A stretch of 64,000 bases of DNA, from contig CAVQBC010000006.1 in assembly GCA_963710665.1 (NCBI GenBank), positions 620,001 to 684,000 on the forward strand, written 5' to 3'. Numbering within the stretch: position 1 is the stretch's first letter; the number at the start of each line of letters is the position of its first letter. Made by a program: the position numbers and the translations under genes. Positions 8,284 to 17,275 of this stretch are shown one piece after another. The notes beneath the pieces are model-generated. The model saw nothing but the letters and a program-made list of their open reading frames with translations. It had not been told where the DNA came from and ran no database searches. This DNA is from CAVQBC01 sp963710665. GTDB taxonomy: Bacteria > Actinomycetota > Thermoleophilia > Solirubrobacterales > Solirubrobacteraceae.

Positions 8284-9525
8284 ATGTCAACCGCCTTCGC
8301 CCCACTGCGGCTGTCCGGCTTCCGGAAGCTGGCCACCGCATACGCCATCAACGACGTGGGCGACATGGTCGGCGCCGTGGCTCTGGCCATCCTCGTCTTC
8401 GACCGCACGGGCGATGCGCTGGCCACCACGGCGCTGTTCGTGTCGGCCAGGTTCGTCCCGGCGCTGCTCGCCCCCGCGCTGACGGCGCGGATCGACAACC
8501 TGGCGACCGGACGCACGCTGGGCGTCCTGCACGCGCTGGAGGCGGTGTTCTTCCTGCTGCTGGCGCTGCTTGCGACGTCGGCCTTCTCGCTCGCGCCGAT
8601 CCTCGCGCTCGCGCTCGCCGACGGGATCCTCGCGCTCACCGCGCGCTCGCTGATGCGCGGCTCGGTCGCGGGGATCCTCGAGCCGGCGGGCCTGCTGCGC
8701 GAGGGCAACGCGATCTTCAACGTGATCTTCGCCGCCAGCACGGCCGCCGGGCCCGCGCTGGCGGGCCTGCTGATCGCCTGGCAGGGCGTCGACGCGGCGC
8801 TGCTGCTCGACGCGGCGTCGTTCGCGCTCGTGGCGCTGCTGCTCGTCACCGCGAGCGACCTGGCGGCCGCGCGCGTTGACCTCGACACATGGCTCGCCCG
8901 CGTCAGGCGCGGGCTCGGCCACGTCCGCGCCGACCGCGAGCTGCGGCTGCTGCTCACCGCCCAGGCGACCGCACTGGTGTTCTTCGCCTGCGTCGTGCCG
9001 ATCGAGGTCGTCTACGCCAAGGAGACCCTCGACGCGGGCGACGCGGGCTTCGGCGCCCTGCTGAGCGCCTGGGGCGTGGGGATCGTCGCGGGCTCGATGG
9101 TCTTCGCGCTGGCGCGCAAGATGTCGATGCTGGCGCTGATCGCGATCTCGACGCTCGCCATCGCCACCTCCTACCTCGGCCAGGCGGTGGCGCCGTCGCT
9201 GCTCGTGGCGTGCGCGTTCGCCGTCGTCGGCGGCGTCGGCAACGGCGTGCAGGGCGTCGCGGTGCTCACCGCGGTCCAGCTGCGGACCCCGAAGGCGCTG
9301 CAGGCCCGCGTCGCCGGGCTGCTCGAGTCGCTCGGGGCCGCCATGCCGGGGGCCGGGTTCATCCTCGGCGGCCTGCTCACCGCCGCCTTCGACCCCCGCG
9401 TGGCGTTCGCGACCGCGGGCGTCGCGCTCTCGGTCGTGGTGGCGGGCGGCGCGCTCGCGCTGGGGCGGGCCGGCCGCCGCGAGACCGCCTCCGCAGGCGA
9501 CCGCCGGCCGGCGACGGACCCCTAG
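8284..9525 (+). CDS. MFS transporter (EntS/DHA-like exporter)
   Basis: A 413-residue hydrophobic protein with about twelve membrane helices and the loop after helix 2 (SARFVPALLAPALTARIDNL) seen in EntS/TetV-like exporters. It begins FAPLRLSGFRKLATAYAINDVGD, the usual amphipathic start of this branch of the major facilitator superfamily. It should export a small molecule by proton antiport; the substrate cannot be told from sequence. It is alone on the plus strand, with an inverted repeat just ahead of the start that may be the binding site of a regulator encoded elsewhere. Confidence 0.9.
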   Translation: MSTAFAPLRLSGFRKLATAYAINDVGDMVGAVALAILVFDRTGDALATTALFVSARFVPALLAPALTARIDNLATGRTLGVLHALEAVFFLLLALLATSAFSLAPILALALADGILALTARSLMRGSVAGILEPAGLLREGNAIFNVIFAASTAAGPALAGLLIAWQGVDAALLLDAASFALVALLLVTASDLAAARVDLDTWLARVRRGLGHVRADRELRLLLTAQATALVFFACVVPIEVVYAKETLDAGDAGFGALLSAWGVGIVAGSMVFALARKMSMLALIAISTLAIATSYLGQAVAPSLLVACAFAVVGGVGNGVQGVAVLTAVQLRTPKALQARVAGLLESLGAAMPGAGFILGGLLTAAFDPRVAFATAGVALSVVVAGGALALGRAGRRETASAGDRRPATDP

Positions 9526-9533
9526 ATACCCAT

Positions 9534-9638
9534 CTAGACCTCGACGACGACCGGCAGCACCATCGGCCGTCGGCGCTCGGCGACGGCCTCTCTCCCTAGA
9601 CCTCGACGACGACCGGCAGCACCATCGGCCGTCGGCGC
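9534..9638. repeat. Tandem 43-bp direct repeat duplicating the 3' end of the RNase J gene
   Basis: Bases 9534-9576 are repeated exactly at 9596-9638, an offset of 62 bp. The right copy is the last codons and stop of RNase J (reading RPMVLPVVVEV and TAG on the minus strand). The left copy is a non-functional second tail lying downstream of that stop. Because 62 is not a multiple of three, the copies are in different frames. Confidence 0.9.
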
Positions 9639-11263
9639 CGACGCTGGTAGATGAACTGCGCCAGGTCGTCGTGGAGGATGCCCTCCAGCACGTCGATCTC
9701 GGTGATCCGCTGCTCGGCCGCGCGGTCGAGCGCGTCCTCCACCGCCTCGCGCAGCTCCTCGATGAACGCGCTGTCGCTCTCGAGGAAGGGCACGCCGCGG
9801 GCGAGCACCTCGGGGGGGACGACGGAGGAGCCGTCCTGCTCGGACACGGTGGCGACCACGATGAAGATGCCGTCGGCCGAGAGCATGCGGCGGTCGCGGA
9901 GGGCAACGTCGGTCACGTCGCCGATGTCCACGCCGTCCACGAACACCATGCCCGAGGTCTCGTGCGCGCCGAAGCGCGCGCCCTGCTCGTCGATCTCCAG
10001 CGGGAGGCCGTTCTCGCCGCGGAAGATCCGCTCCGGCGGGATGCCGACGGCCTCGGCGAGCTGGCCGTGCAGCCGCATGCGCTTGTAGTCGCCGTGCGCG
10101 GGCATGACGTAGCGCGGCCGCGTGAGGTTGAGCATCAGCTTCAGCTCCTCGGCATAGCCGTGCCCCGAGGCGTGGATCGCGGCGTCGGCGGCCGTCACGA
10201 CGTCGCAGCCGATGTGGTACAGGCGGTCGATCGTCTCGTTGACCGACCGCTCGTTGCCGGGGATCGGCGTGGCCGAGAAGACGACGGTGTCGCCCTCGTG
10301 CAGCTCGACCTGCGGGTGGTCGCGGTAGGCCATCCGGCGCAGCGCCGACAGGGGCTCTCCCTGGGACCCGGTCGAGATGATCACGAGGCGGTCGTCGGGC
10401 CACTGTTCGATCTCGCGCGGGCCGATGAGCTGCCCCTCGGGCACGTCGATGTGGCCGAGCGTGCGGCCGATGTTGACGTTCTTGCGCATCGAGCGCCCGA
10501 CGAGCGCCACCTTGCGGTCGAGCTGCGCGGCGGCGTGGACGACCTGCTGCACGCGGTGGATGTTCGACGCGAAGCACGTGACGACGATGCGCCCGGTGCA
10601 CTGCGCGAAGGCGCGCTCGAGGTTGGGGCCGACGAGCGACTCGCTGGTGGAGATCCCGGGCCGGTCGGCGTTCGTCGAGTCGCCGAAGAGCAGCAGCAGG
10701 CCCTCGCGGCCGAGCTCGGCGAGGCGCGAGACGTCCGCCGGGGCGCCCCCCACCGGGGTCTGGTCGAACTTGTAGTCGCCGGTGACGAGGATGGTCCCGA
10801 GCTCGCAGCGCAGCGCGACGCCGGCCGCGTCCGGGATCGAGTGCGTGAGGTGCACGAGCTCGATGACGAACGGCCCGGCCTGCGCCTCCTGGCCGATCGG
10901 CAGCACCTCGAGGCGGATGTCGCGCAGCTTGTGCTCGTCGAGCTTGGAGCGGGCCATCGCGACGGTGAGCTGGCCGCCGTAGACGACGGGCGCGCGGTGC
11001 TCGCCGAGCTCTCGCAGCACCCACGGCAGCGCGCCGAGATGGTCCTCGTGGCCATGGGTGATGACGATCGCCTCGATGTCGTCGACGCGCTCGCGCAGGT
11101 ACGTGAAGTCGGGCAGCACGAGGTCGATGCCCATCATCTCGGCGGTCGGGAAGCGCAGCCCGCAGTCCACGACGACGATGCGGCCGTCGTACTCGACGAC
11201 CGTCATGTTCTTCCCGATCTCGCCGATGCCCCCGAGCGGGAGCACACGCAGGGTCTTGCTCAA
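9596..11263 (-). CDS. rnj: Ribonuclease J
   Basis: A 555-residue beta-CASP metallo-beta-lactamase. The first domain has THGHEDHLG near residue 75, the two-metal site, preceded by GGIGEIGKNM and VVDCGLRFP. The beta-CASP region follows (GDSTNADRPG, GSQGEPLSAL, SATPIPGNE), then ASGHGYAEE and PAHGDYKR. The C-terminal domain ends VLPVVVEV. RNase J combines 5'-3' exonuclease and endonuclease activity in RNA decay and rRNA processing. The start overlaps the stop of dapA by four bases, a pairing seen across Actinomycetota. The 3' end has been duplicated in tandem just past the stop. Confidence 0.97.
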   Translation of the reverse strand: MSKTLRVLPLGGIGEIGKNMTVVEYDGRIVVVDCGLRFPTAEMMGIDLVLPDFTYLRERVDDIEAIVITHGHEDHLGALPWVLRELGEHRAPVVYGGQLTVAMARSKLDEHKLRDIRLEVLPIGQEAQAGPFVIELVHLTHSIPDAAGVALRCELGTILVTGDYKFDQTPVGGAPADVSRLAELGREGLLLLFGDSTNADRPGISTSESLVGPNLERAFAQCTGRIVVTCFASNIHRVQQVVHAAAQLDRKVALVGRSMRKNVNIGRTLGHIDVPEGQLIGPREIEQWPDDRLVIISTGSQGEPLSALRRMAYRDHPQVELHEGDTVVFSATPIPGNERSVNETIDRLYHIGCDVVTAADAAIHASGHGYAEELKLMLNLTRPRYVMPAHGDYKRMRLHGQLAEAVGIPPERIFRGENGLPLEIDEQGARFGAHETSGMVFVDGVDIGDVTDVALRDRRMLSADGIFIVVATVSEQDGSSVVPPEVLARGVPFLESDSAFIEELREAVEDALDRAAEQRITEIDVLEGILHDDLAQFIYQRRRRRPMVLPVVVEV

Positions 11264-12150
11264 TGCGTGGCGGTCGCTGGGTCGGCCGCGCGCGCGCCGG
11301 CGTCGAGCAGCCCGTGGCGCTCCAGCACGGTGCGGATCTCAGAGAGCTCGGACTCGTCGACCTCGACCAGCGGCAGGCGCAGGCCGCCGGCGTCGTGCCC
11401 GAGCAGCTTGAGCGCCGCCTTGGTGGGCGCGGGGCTCGCGGTGATGAACATCGCGGCGTAGACGTCGCGCAGCGAGGCGTCGATGCCCGCGCGCTCGTCG
11501 GGCTCGTCGTACATACGGCGCATCTGGGGCCCCACGATGTGCGACGAGACGCAGATGCCCCCGGCGCCGCCCATGTCCAGGCAGGGCGCCAGGATGTCGT
11601 CGTTGCCGGCCAGCACGGCCAGCCCGTCGATCGGCTGCAGCTCCGGGCTGTTGGCCTGCTTGACGGCCTCGATGCCGTCGATCTGCGCCAGCTCGGCGAG
11701 CAGGTCGGGCGGCATGTTCGTCGCCGTGCGGCCGGGGATGTTGTAGAGGATCACCGGCGTGCCGGCAGCGGCCTTGGCCACGAGCTCGAAGTGGCGCTTG
11801 ATGCCGCGGCGGTTCGGCTTGTTGTAGTACGGCGTGACCGACAGCACGGCGTCGACCCCGGTGGCCAGCGCGCGCTCGGTCAGCTCGATCGCATGGCGCG
11901 TGTCGTTGGAGCCCGTCCCGGCCACCACCGGTCCCTGGTCGCCGAGCTCGGAGGCGATGAGCTCGACCATCCCGATGTGCTCGTCGTCGGACAGCGTGGC
12001 GGCCTCGCCCGTCGTCCCGCAGACCACGAGGCCGTGCGAGCCGTTGGCGAGCAGGTGGCGGCCGATGGCGACGGCGGCCTCCTCGTCGACGCTGCCGTCG
12101 CCGGCGAAGGGGGTGACCATGGCCGTGAGTAGGCCTTCGAAGGGGCGCAT
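11260..12150 (-). CDS. dapA: 4-hydroxy-tetrahydrodipicolinate synthase
   Basis: A 296-residue class I aldolase-type enzyme. It condenses pyruvate with aspartate semialdehyde, the first committed step of lysine and diaminopimelate synthesis. CGTTGEAATLSDDEH (pyruvate pocket), TPYYNKP, LYNIPGRT (catalytic Tyr near 136) and EAVKQAN (Schiff-base Lys near 164) are all intact. The length is normal. It is followed by rnj with a four-base overlap and preceded by a small charged protein and dapB, so the two lysine-pathway genes share one transcription direction and probably one unit. Confidence 0.97.
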   Translation of the reverse strand: MRPFEGLLTAMVTPFAGDGSVDEEAAVAIGRHLLANGSHGLVVCGTTGEAATLSDDEHIGMVELIASELGDQGPVVAGTGSNDTRHAIELTERALATGVDAVLSVTPYYNKPNRRGIKRHFELVAKAAAGTPVILYNIPGRTATNMPPDLLAELAQIDGIEAVKQANSPELQPIDGLAVLAGNDDILAPCLDMGGAGGICVSSHIVGPQMRRMYDEPDERAGIDASLRDVYAAMFITASPAPTKAALKLLGHDAGGLRLPLVEVDESELSEIRTVLERHGLLDAGARAADPATATH

Positions 12151-12199
12151 GGGCGACAGTCTGGCAGGTGGGCGGGCGGCTCCGCCGGACGACCTACCG

Positions 12200-12436
12200 T
12201 TACAACGGATCGCCGTTTCGCGCGGACGCCGCGGCCTCGGGCCGCTCCTCGCGGACCGGCCGCTCCTCGCGGACCGGCCGTCCCTCGCGGACCGGCCGTC
12301 CGTGCTGGTCGTACTCGACGCGCGGTCCGCCTTGCGGCCCGCGCCGGCGCTGGGCGTCGTTGAACTGCCCCTGCACCTCGTCGACCTTCGCGTGCGCCTG
12401 CTCGGCCATCTTCCTGGCCTTGTCGAGGAACCCCAT
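12200..12436 (-). CDS. Small charged protein of unknown function with a Pro-Val-Arg-Glu repeat
   Basis: A 78-residue hydrophilic protein that starts MGFLDKARKMAEQAHAK and looks like an amphipathic helix (residues 2-28). A disordered tail follows in which the hexapeptide RPVREE occurs about three times (about residues 46-66). The start is fixed by a strong ribosome site, AAGGAGAGG, ending 7 bases before the ATG. The tail repeat is matched by three 18-bp DNA repeats at 12242-12295. Short proteins with this start occur in other actinobacteria, with no known role. It sits between dapB and dapA on the same strand. No signal peptide or membrane segment is seen. Confidence 0.75.
   Translation of the reverse strand: MGFLDKARKMAEQAHAKVDEVQGQFNDAQRRRGPQGGPRVEYDQHGRPVREGRPVREERPVREERPEAAASARNGDPL
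12242..12295. repeat. Three tandem 18-bp repeats inside the small charged-protein gene
   Basis: Units at 12242-12259, 12260-12277 and 12278-12295 read CCGCTCCTCGCGGACCGG, with the third differing at two positions. They encode the RPVREE-type repeat on the minus strand and could change in copy number by slippage. Confidence 0.85.
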
Positions 12437-12538
12437 GTGTGAGCCTCTCCTTGTCGGATAGCCAGGAACGGCCGAAGTCAAGCGGACCACGCGCCCGGAC
12501 ACAAGGCGGCCGAGCGGCGTTGGCGTCCGAATTCGACG

Positions 12539-13195
12539 TCAGTCCAGCAGGTTCTCGAGTCCGACGACCGGCGAGGACTCGAGCCCTCCCACCCGCCGCA
12601 CGGCGAGCAGCACGCCCGGCATGAAGCTCGTGCGGTCCGTCGTGGCGTGGCGGATGGTCAGCGTCTGAGCGACGTCGCCGAGGATGACCTCCTGATCGGC
12701 GACGACGCCTGGCAGCCGGACCGAGTGGATCGGCACGTCGCCGCCCATCAGCTCGGCCGTGCGCCGGGCGGTGCCCGACGGCGCGTCGAGCTTCGCCGGA
12801 TGGTGCAGCTCGATGATCTCCGCGGCCCGCATGTGGCGCGCCGCCTCGGCCGCGAAGCGCATCATCAGCACTGCGCCGATCGCGAAGTTCGGGGCCACGA
12901 AGACGTTGGCCGCCTTGCTCTCGGCGACGATCCGCAGCTCGTCGAGGTCGAAGCCGGTGGTGCCGATCACCACGTGCACGCCGGCCTCGAGCGCCGTGCG
13001 GGCGTTGTGCACCGCCTGGTCGGGGATCGTGAAGTCGACGAGCACGTCGGCGTCGCCGAGCACGCCGGCGAGCGCGGTGCCCGCCGCCGGGTCGGCGCGG
13101 CCGGTCAGCGTCAGGTCGTCCGCGCCGTCGACCGCCTCGCACACGGTGCGCCCCATGCGCCCCTCGGCGCCGGCCACCGCGACGCGGATGCTCAT
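12539..13195 (-). CDS. dapB: 4-hydroxy-tetrahydrodipicolinate reductase
   Basis: A 218-residue enzyme that reduces the DapA product using NAD(P)H. VAVAGAEGRMGR at the N-terminus is the dinucleotide fold; FTIPD and GTTGFD complete it. ELHHPAKLDAPSGTA (about 130-144) is the catalytic and substrate-binding signature. It is shorter than the usual 240-270 residues but all motifs are present. The frame stays open far upstream inside the peptidase gene, so the start was set at the ATG that overlaps the peptidase stop (ATGA), directly before the nucleotide-binding motif. Confidence 0.96.
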   Translation of the reverse strand: MSIRVAVAGAEGRMGRTVCEAVDGADDLTLTGRADPAAGTALAGVLGDADVLVDFTIPDQAVHNARTALEAGVHVVIGTTGFDLDELRIVAESKAANVFVAPNFAIGAVLMMRFAAEAARHMRAAEIIELHHPAKLDAPSGTARRTAELMGGDVPIHSVRLPGVVADQEVILGDVAQTLTIRHATTDRTSFMPGVLLAVRRVGGLESSPVVGLENLLD

Positions 13196-14478
13196 GCGGA
13201 CAGGGCCCGGGCGCCCGGGCCGGCCGCCGCGACGGCGGTGCGGAAGGCGTCCTCGTCGGGGCCGATCCCCGCGGCCGACAGCCGCGAGGCTCCCCACAGC
13301 TCGTCGGTCAGCTCGCGCAGGTCGTCGACCGTGACGGCCTCGATGCGAGCGGTGATCTCGTCGAGGTCGAGCAGCGGCAGCCCGAACAGCGTCGAGGTGC
13401 CGAGGCGGCTCATCCGCGCGCTCGAGGACTCGAGCGCCAGCACCACGCGCGCCTTGACGTTCTCGCGGGCGCGGTCGAGCTCCTCCTCGGTGGCGGGCAC
13501 CTCGCGCAGCCGCTCGAGCTCCTCCCCCACCACCTTCATCGCCTCGTTGAGGTTGTCGGGGCGCGTGCCGACGTAGAGCCCGACCTGCCCCGTGTCGGCG
13601 TACTGGCCGGAGAACGAGAACACCGCGTAGGCGAGCCCGCGCTCCTCGCGCACCGACTGGAACAGCCGCGAGGACGAGAGGCCGCCGAAGATCGCGTCCA
13701 GCACCCGCACGGCGAAGCGGCGCTCGTCGGACCTTGGGATCCCCGTGCCGCCGAGGCAGATGTGGACCTGCTCGGTGTCCTTGCGCTGGAAGCGCACGGC
13801 GGGCGGCGGCTGCGCGGGGGCCGGAGCGGGCGTCGGGGCGCGGTCGCCCGAGCGCAGGCCATCGAGCGTGCGCTCGGCGAGCTCCACGATCGCGTCGTGG
13901 TCGACGGAGCCCGCGGCCGCGATCACCACCGAGCCGGGGACGTAGCGGCGCGCGTGGAAGGCCGCGATCGAGTCGACGTGCGCGTCGCGGATGACCGGCG
14001 CGCGGCCGATGATCGAGCGCCCCAGCGGGTGCGCGCCGAACACGGCGCCGCCGAGGACGTCGAAGACCGTGTCCTGGGGGTCGTCCTCGTACATCGCGAT
14101 CTCCTCGAGCACGACCTCGCGCTCGGGGTCGACGTCGCGGAACGCGGGCCGCCACACCATGTCGGCGATCACGTCGAAGGCGGCCGGCAGGTGCTGGTCG
14201 AGCAGCCGCGCGTACACGGTGGTCGACTCCTTGTCGGTGCCGGCGTTGAGCTCGGCGCCCATCGCGTCGAACCGCTGGTCGATCTCGGCCGAGCCGAAGC
14301 GCTCCGTTCCGCGGAACAGCATGTGCTCGAGGAAGTGCGAGAGGCCCGCCTCCTCGTCGTCCTCCCCGCGCGAGCCGGAGCCCACGAAGAAGCCGAGGGC
14401 GGCGGAGCGCACGGACTCCATGCGCTCCGTGACGACACGGAGGCCGGAGTCGAGCTCTGTGAGCTGGTGCCGGGACAT
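13192..14478 (-). CDS. M16-family zinc peptidase (insulinase/pitrilysin)
   Basis: A 428-residue peptidase with the inverted zinc motif HFLEH near residue 50 and the distal glutamate in REVVLEEIAMYEDDP about 75 residues later, followed by the M16C half with the usual RGLAYAVFSF motif. The position next to pnp is conserved in many bacteria, where this protein is called PepR or YmxG; its substrate is not established. ATG 14478 was chosen because MSRHQLTELDSGLRV matches the family start; GTG 14511 is a possible alternative. It overlaps dapB by four bases. Confidence 0.94.
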   Translation of the reverse strand: MSRHQLTELDSGLRVVTERMESVRSAALGFFVGSGSRGEDDEEAGLSHFLEHMLFRGTERFGSAEIDQRFDAMGAELNAGTDKESTTVYARLLDQHLPAAFDVIADMVWRPAFRDVDPEREVVLEEIAMYEDDPQDTVFDVLGGAVFGAHPLGRSIIGRAPVIRDAHVDSIAAFHARRYVPGSVVIAAAGSVDHDAIVELAERTLDGLRSGDRAPTPAPAPAQPPPAVRFQRKDTEQVHICLGGTGIPRSDERRFAVRVLDAIFGGLSSSRLFQSVREERGLAYAVFSFSGQYADTGQVGLYVGTRPDNLNEAMKVVGEELERLREVPATEEELDRARENVKARVVLALESSSARMSRLGTSTLFGLPLLDLDEITARIEAVTVDDLRELTDELWGASRLSAAGIGPDEDAFRTAVAAAGPGARALSA

Positions 14479-14543
14479 GGGTGGCCGGGAACCGCCGGGC
14501 CGGTCCACCACGCGGCGGACCGGCCCGGAGAGGGTCCCGTCGT

Positions 14544-16811
14544 TCAGTCGCGGTCCGGGTCGCGGTCGCCGCGCGGGCGGCGCGGGCCGCGGTCGCGGTC
14601 CCGGTCGCCGCGGCCGTTGCGCCGGCCACGGTCACCGCCGCCGCCGCCGCCGCGCGAGCCGCCGCGGTCGCCGGAGCCGACCGTCGCGAGCTCCTCGACC
14701 GACTTGCCCGCGATGTCCGGGTCGTCCGCCAGCCGCAGGCCGATGCGGCCGCGCTCGCGGTCGACCTCGACCACGCGGACGGACACCTCGTCGCCCTTGT
14801 TGAGCACCTCCTCGACCGTGGCGGGCCGCTGGCCCGGCGCGATGTTGGAGATGTGCAGCAGGCCGTCGGTGCCCTTGGCGAGCTCGACGAAGGCGCCGAA
14901 GGTGGTCGTCTTGACGACCTTGGCGGCGGAGAACTCGTCGCCGACCTCGACCTCCTTGGTCATCGAGCGGATCCGGTCGACGAGGGCGTCGCCCTGCGCG
15001 CCGGTCTGCGCGTAGACGAGCACCTGGCCCTCGTCGTCGACGTCGATCTGGGCCTCGAACTCCTCGCTGAGCCCGCGGATCGTCTCGCCGCCCTTGCCGA
15101 TGAGCAGGCCGATCTTGTCGGGGTCGATCTGGATCGTGGAGATCCGGGGGGCGAACTCCGACAGCTCCGAGCGCGGCGCCGGCACGACCTCGGCCATCTT
15201 GCCGAGGATGAACTGCCGCGCGTCCTTCGCCTGCGCGAGGGCGTCGCGCATGATGTCGAACGTCACGCCGGTGATCTTGATGTCCATCTGCAGCGCGGTG
15301 ATCCCGCGCTCCGTGCCGGCGACCTTGAAGTCCATGTCGCCGAGGTGGTCCTCCACGCCGGCGATGTCGGTCAGCACGATGTAGTCGTCGCCCTCCTTGA
15401 TGAGCCCCATCGCGATGCCCGCCACCGGCCGCTTGATCGGCACGCCGGCGTCCATCAGCGACAGCGACGAGCCGCACACCGAGGCCATCGACGAGGAGCC
15501 GTTGGACTCGAGGATGTCCGACACGACGCGGATCGTGTAGGGGAACTCCTCCTGGGAGGGGACCATCGGGACGAGCGCCCGCTCGGCGAGCGCGCCGTGG
15601 CCGATGTCACGCCGCTTCGGGCCGCGCATGAAGCCCGCCTCCCCGACCGAGAACGGCGGGAAGTTGTAGTGGTGGAAGTAGCGCTTTGACGTCTCGAGCC
15701 CGAGGTTGTCCAGCCGCATCTCCTCGCGGGTGGTGCCGAGCGCGGCGACCGAGAGCGCCTGCGTCTGCCCGCGGGTGAACAGCGCGGAGCCGTGGGCGCG
15801 CGGCAGCAGGCCGGCCTCGATCGTGATGTCGCGGATCTCGTCGGCGGCGCGGCCGTCCGGGCGCACCTTGCGCACGGCGATCCGCTCGCGTACGAGCGTC
15901 TTCTCGAGCTTGTCGAACGCCAGCTGCGCCCTGGCGCGGTACTCGGCGTAGGTGTCGGCCTCGGGGTCGCCCGAGTACCTCACGAGCACCTCCTCCTCGA
16001 CCGCCTTCGTGGCGTCCTGGCGCGCGAGCTTGTCCTCGATCGAGGTCGCCGTCTCGAGCGCGGCGCCGTGGGACTCCTGGATCTGGCCGTAGAGGCTCTC
16101 GTCGACCTGCGGCGCGACGACCTCGAGCTTCTCCTTGCCGGCCTTCTCGGCCAGCTCGCGCTGCACGGCGCACAGCTTGCGGATCTCGGAGTGCGCGATG
16201 TCCAGCGCGTCGAGGATCTCGGCCTCCGGCACCTCGTTGGCGCCGGCCTCGACCATGAGGATGGCCTCCTCGGTCCCCGACACGACGAGGTCCATCTCGG
16301 CCGTGAGGAGGTCCTCCTCGGACGGGTTGACGACGAAGTTGCCGTCGACCTTGCCGATCCGCACCGCGCCGACGGGCGTCGGGAACGGGATGTTGGAGAT
16401 CATCAGCGCCGTGGAGGCGGCGTTCATGGCGAGGATGTCGTAGGGGTGGTCGTGGTCGATCGACAGCGGGAGCCCGACCAGCTGGGTCTCGTAGCGCCAG
16501 CCCTTGGGGAAGAGCGGCCGCAGCGGCCGGTCGATCATGCGGGCGGTCAGCGTCGCCTGCTCGCCCGCGCGGCCCTCGCGCTTGAAGAAGGAGCCGGGGA
16601 TCTTGCCGGCGGCGTACATCCGCTCCTCGACGTCGACGGTGAGCGGGAGGAAGTCGACGTCGCGCAGGTTGCCCGCGGTCGCCGTGCCAAGGACCATCGT
16701 GTCGCCTGAACGAACCTGGACCGCGCCGGAGGCCTGCTTGGCCATGCGGCCGGTCTCGAACGAGATCTCCGTCCCGCCGATCTCGACGGAGACTCGATGC
16801 ACTTCTGCCAT
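14544..16811 (-). CDS. pnp: Polyribonucleotide nucleotidyltransferase (PNPase)
   Basis: A 755-residue phosphorolytic 3'-5' exoribonuclease. Two RNase PH domains (about 10-230 and 330-560) are joined by a helical linker. The second has the catalytic region MDAGVPIKRPVAG and GVEDHLGDMDFKVAGT. KH (IGLLIGKGGETIRGL, about 575) and S1 (about 635-705) RNA-binding domains follow. The last 40 residues are an Arg/Gly/Asp tail not needed for catalysis in other bacteria. Ribosome site AAAGGAA is close before the ATG. It acts in RNA decay, in line with RNase J and an M16 peptidase on the same strand. Confidence 0.97.
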   Translation of the reverse strand: MAEVHRVSVEIGGTEISFETGRMAKQASGAVQVRSGDTMVLGTATAGNLRDVDFLPLTVDVEERMYAAGKIPGSFFKREGRAGEQATLTARMIDRPLRPLFPKGWRYETQLVGLPLSIDHDHPYDILAMNAASTALMISNIPFPTPVGAVRIGKVDGNFVVNPSEEDLLTAEMDLVVSGTEEAILMVEAGANEVPEAEILDALDIAHSEIRKLCAVQRELAEKAGKEKLEVVAPQVDESLYGQIQESHGAALETATSIEDKLARQDATKAVEEEVLVRYSGDPEADTYAEYRARAQLAFDKLEKTLVRERIAVRKVRPDGRAADEIRDITIEAGLLPRAHGSALFTRGQTQALSVAALGTTREEMRLDNLGLETSKRYFHHYNFPPFSVGEAGFMRGPKRRDIGHGALAERALVPMVPSQEEFPYTIRVVSDILESNGSSSMASVCGSSLSLMDAGVPIKRPVAGIAMGLIKEGDDYIVLTDIAGVEDHLGDMDFKVAGTERGITALQMDIKITGVTFDIMRDALAQAKDARQFILGKMAEVVPAPRSELSEFAPRISTIQIDPDKIGLLIGKGGETIRGLSEEFEAQIDVDDEGQVLVYAQTGAQGDALVDRIRSMTKEVEVGDEFSAAKVVKTTTFGAFVELAKGTDGLLHISNIAPGQRPATVEEVLNKGDEVSVRVVEVDRERGRIGLRLADDPDIAGKSVEELATVGSGDRGGSRGGGGGGDRGRRNGRGDRDRDRGPRRPRGDRDPDRD

Positions 16812-16897
16812 GTGTTCCTTTCTGCGCCCGCGTCTCGTCTGCGGGCCCTCTGCATCTCTTGACGCTTCGGTAGTTAGTCGTCCAGCAGTCTAGAGGG

Positions 16898-16959
16898 AGG
16901 CGAGCTAGCCCAAGGGCTCGCTCGCTGAGGAGTTCGGCTGGGCTTGGCCAGCCGAACCC
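16898..16959. repeat. Interspersed palindromic repeat, copy a (short form)
   Basis: Arms GGAGTTCGGCTGG (16929-16941) and CCAGCCGAAC (16948-16957) form a perfect 10-bp hairpin with a 6-base loop. Just to the left lies AGCCCAAGGGCT within GCGAGC-type sequence (16900-16920), the second block of the family. The interior between arms is 6 bases here rather than 33-35, so it is a shortened member. It lies between the end of the small acidic-protein gene and the start of pnp. Confidence 0.7.
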
Positions 16960-16983
16960 CGGCGGCGCCGCGTGGGCGGCCGT

Positions 16984-17241
16984 TCAGTCGCCCTTGGGGC
17001 GCTCGATGCCCTCCCCGAAGTCGCGCTCGATCTCCTTCTCGGGCGTATCCGGCAGGTCTTCCTCGCCCTCGCTGAAGCGGCCCTTGCGCGTGTGGTCGTG
17101 CGGGAGCGTCTCCTCGCCTTCGGCGAAGCTGCCCACGTGATCGTCCTCCGGGGTGTGGGGCTCGTGCTCGACGCCCTCGGCGTAGCCGCCCTCGCCGGGC
17201 TGCTCGGGGTCCGCCGGATGGTCCTTCTCTCGCTCCGCCAT
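16984..17241 (-). CDS. Small acidic repeat protein of unknown function
   Basis: An 85-residue, very acidic protein without hydrophobic core, signal peptide or cysteines, and so probably disordered. It has four degenerate repeats built on an EG-E-P pattern: YAEGVEHEPHTPED, FAEGEETLPHDHT, FSEGEEDLPDTPEK and FGEGIERP. Start chosen at ATG 17241, preceded by GGAGGA four bases away; a longer reading to 17358 lacks a ribosome site and changes composition. I know no function. It lies between the epimerase gene (34 bp upstream) and repeat copy a. Confidence 0.7.
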   Translation of the reverse strand: MAEREKDHPADPEQPGEGGYAEGVEHEPHTPEDDHVGSFAEGEETLPHDHTRKGRFSEGEEDLPDTPEKEIERDFGEGIERPKGD

Positions 17242-17275
17242 CGGTTCCTCCGTCGCTTTGGTCGATGTTGGTGGG

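Noticed and set aside
9534..11024. An alternative RNase J frame ending at the second copy of the tail
   Set aside because: Only the last residues resemble RNase J; the rest of that frame is shadow sequence. The real gene stops at 9596.
12539..14635. A single 698-codon protein joining dapB to upstream sequence
   Set aside because: The upstream part is a shadow of the M16 peptidase gene in another frame; dapB starts at the ATGA joint.
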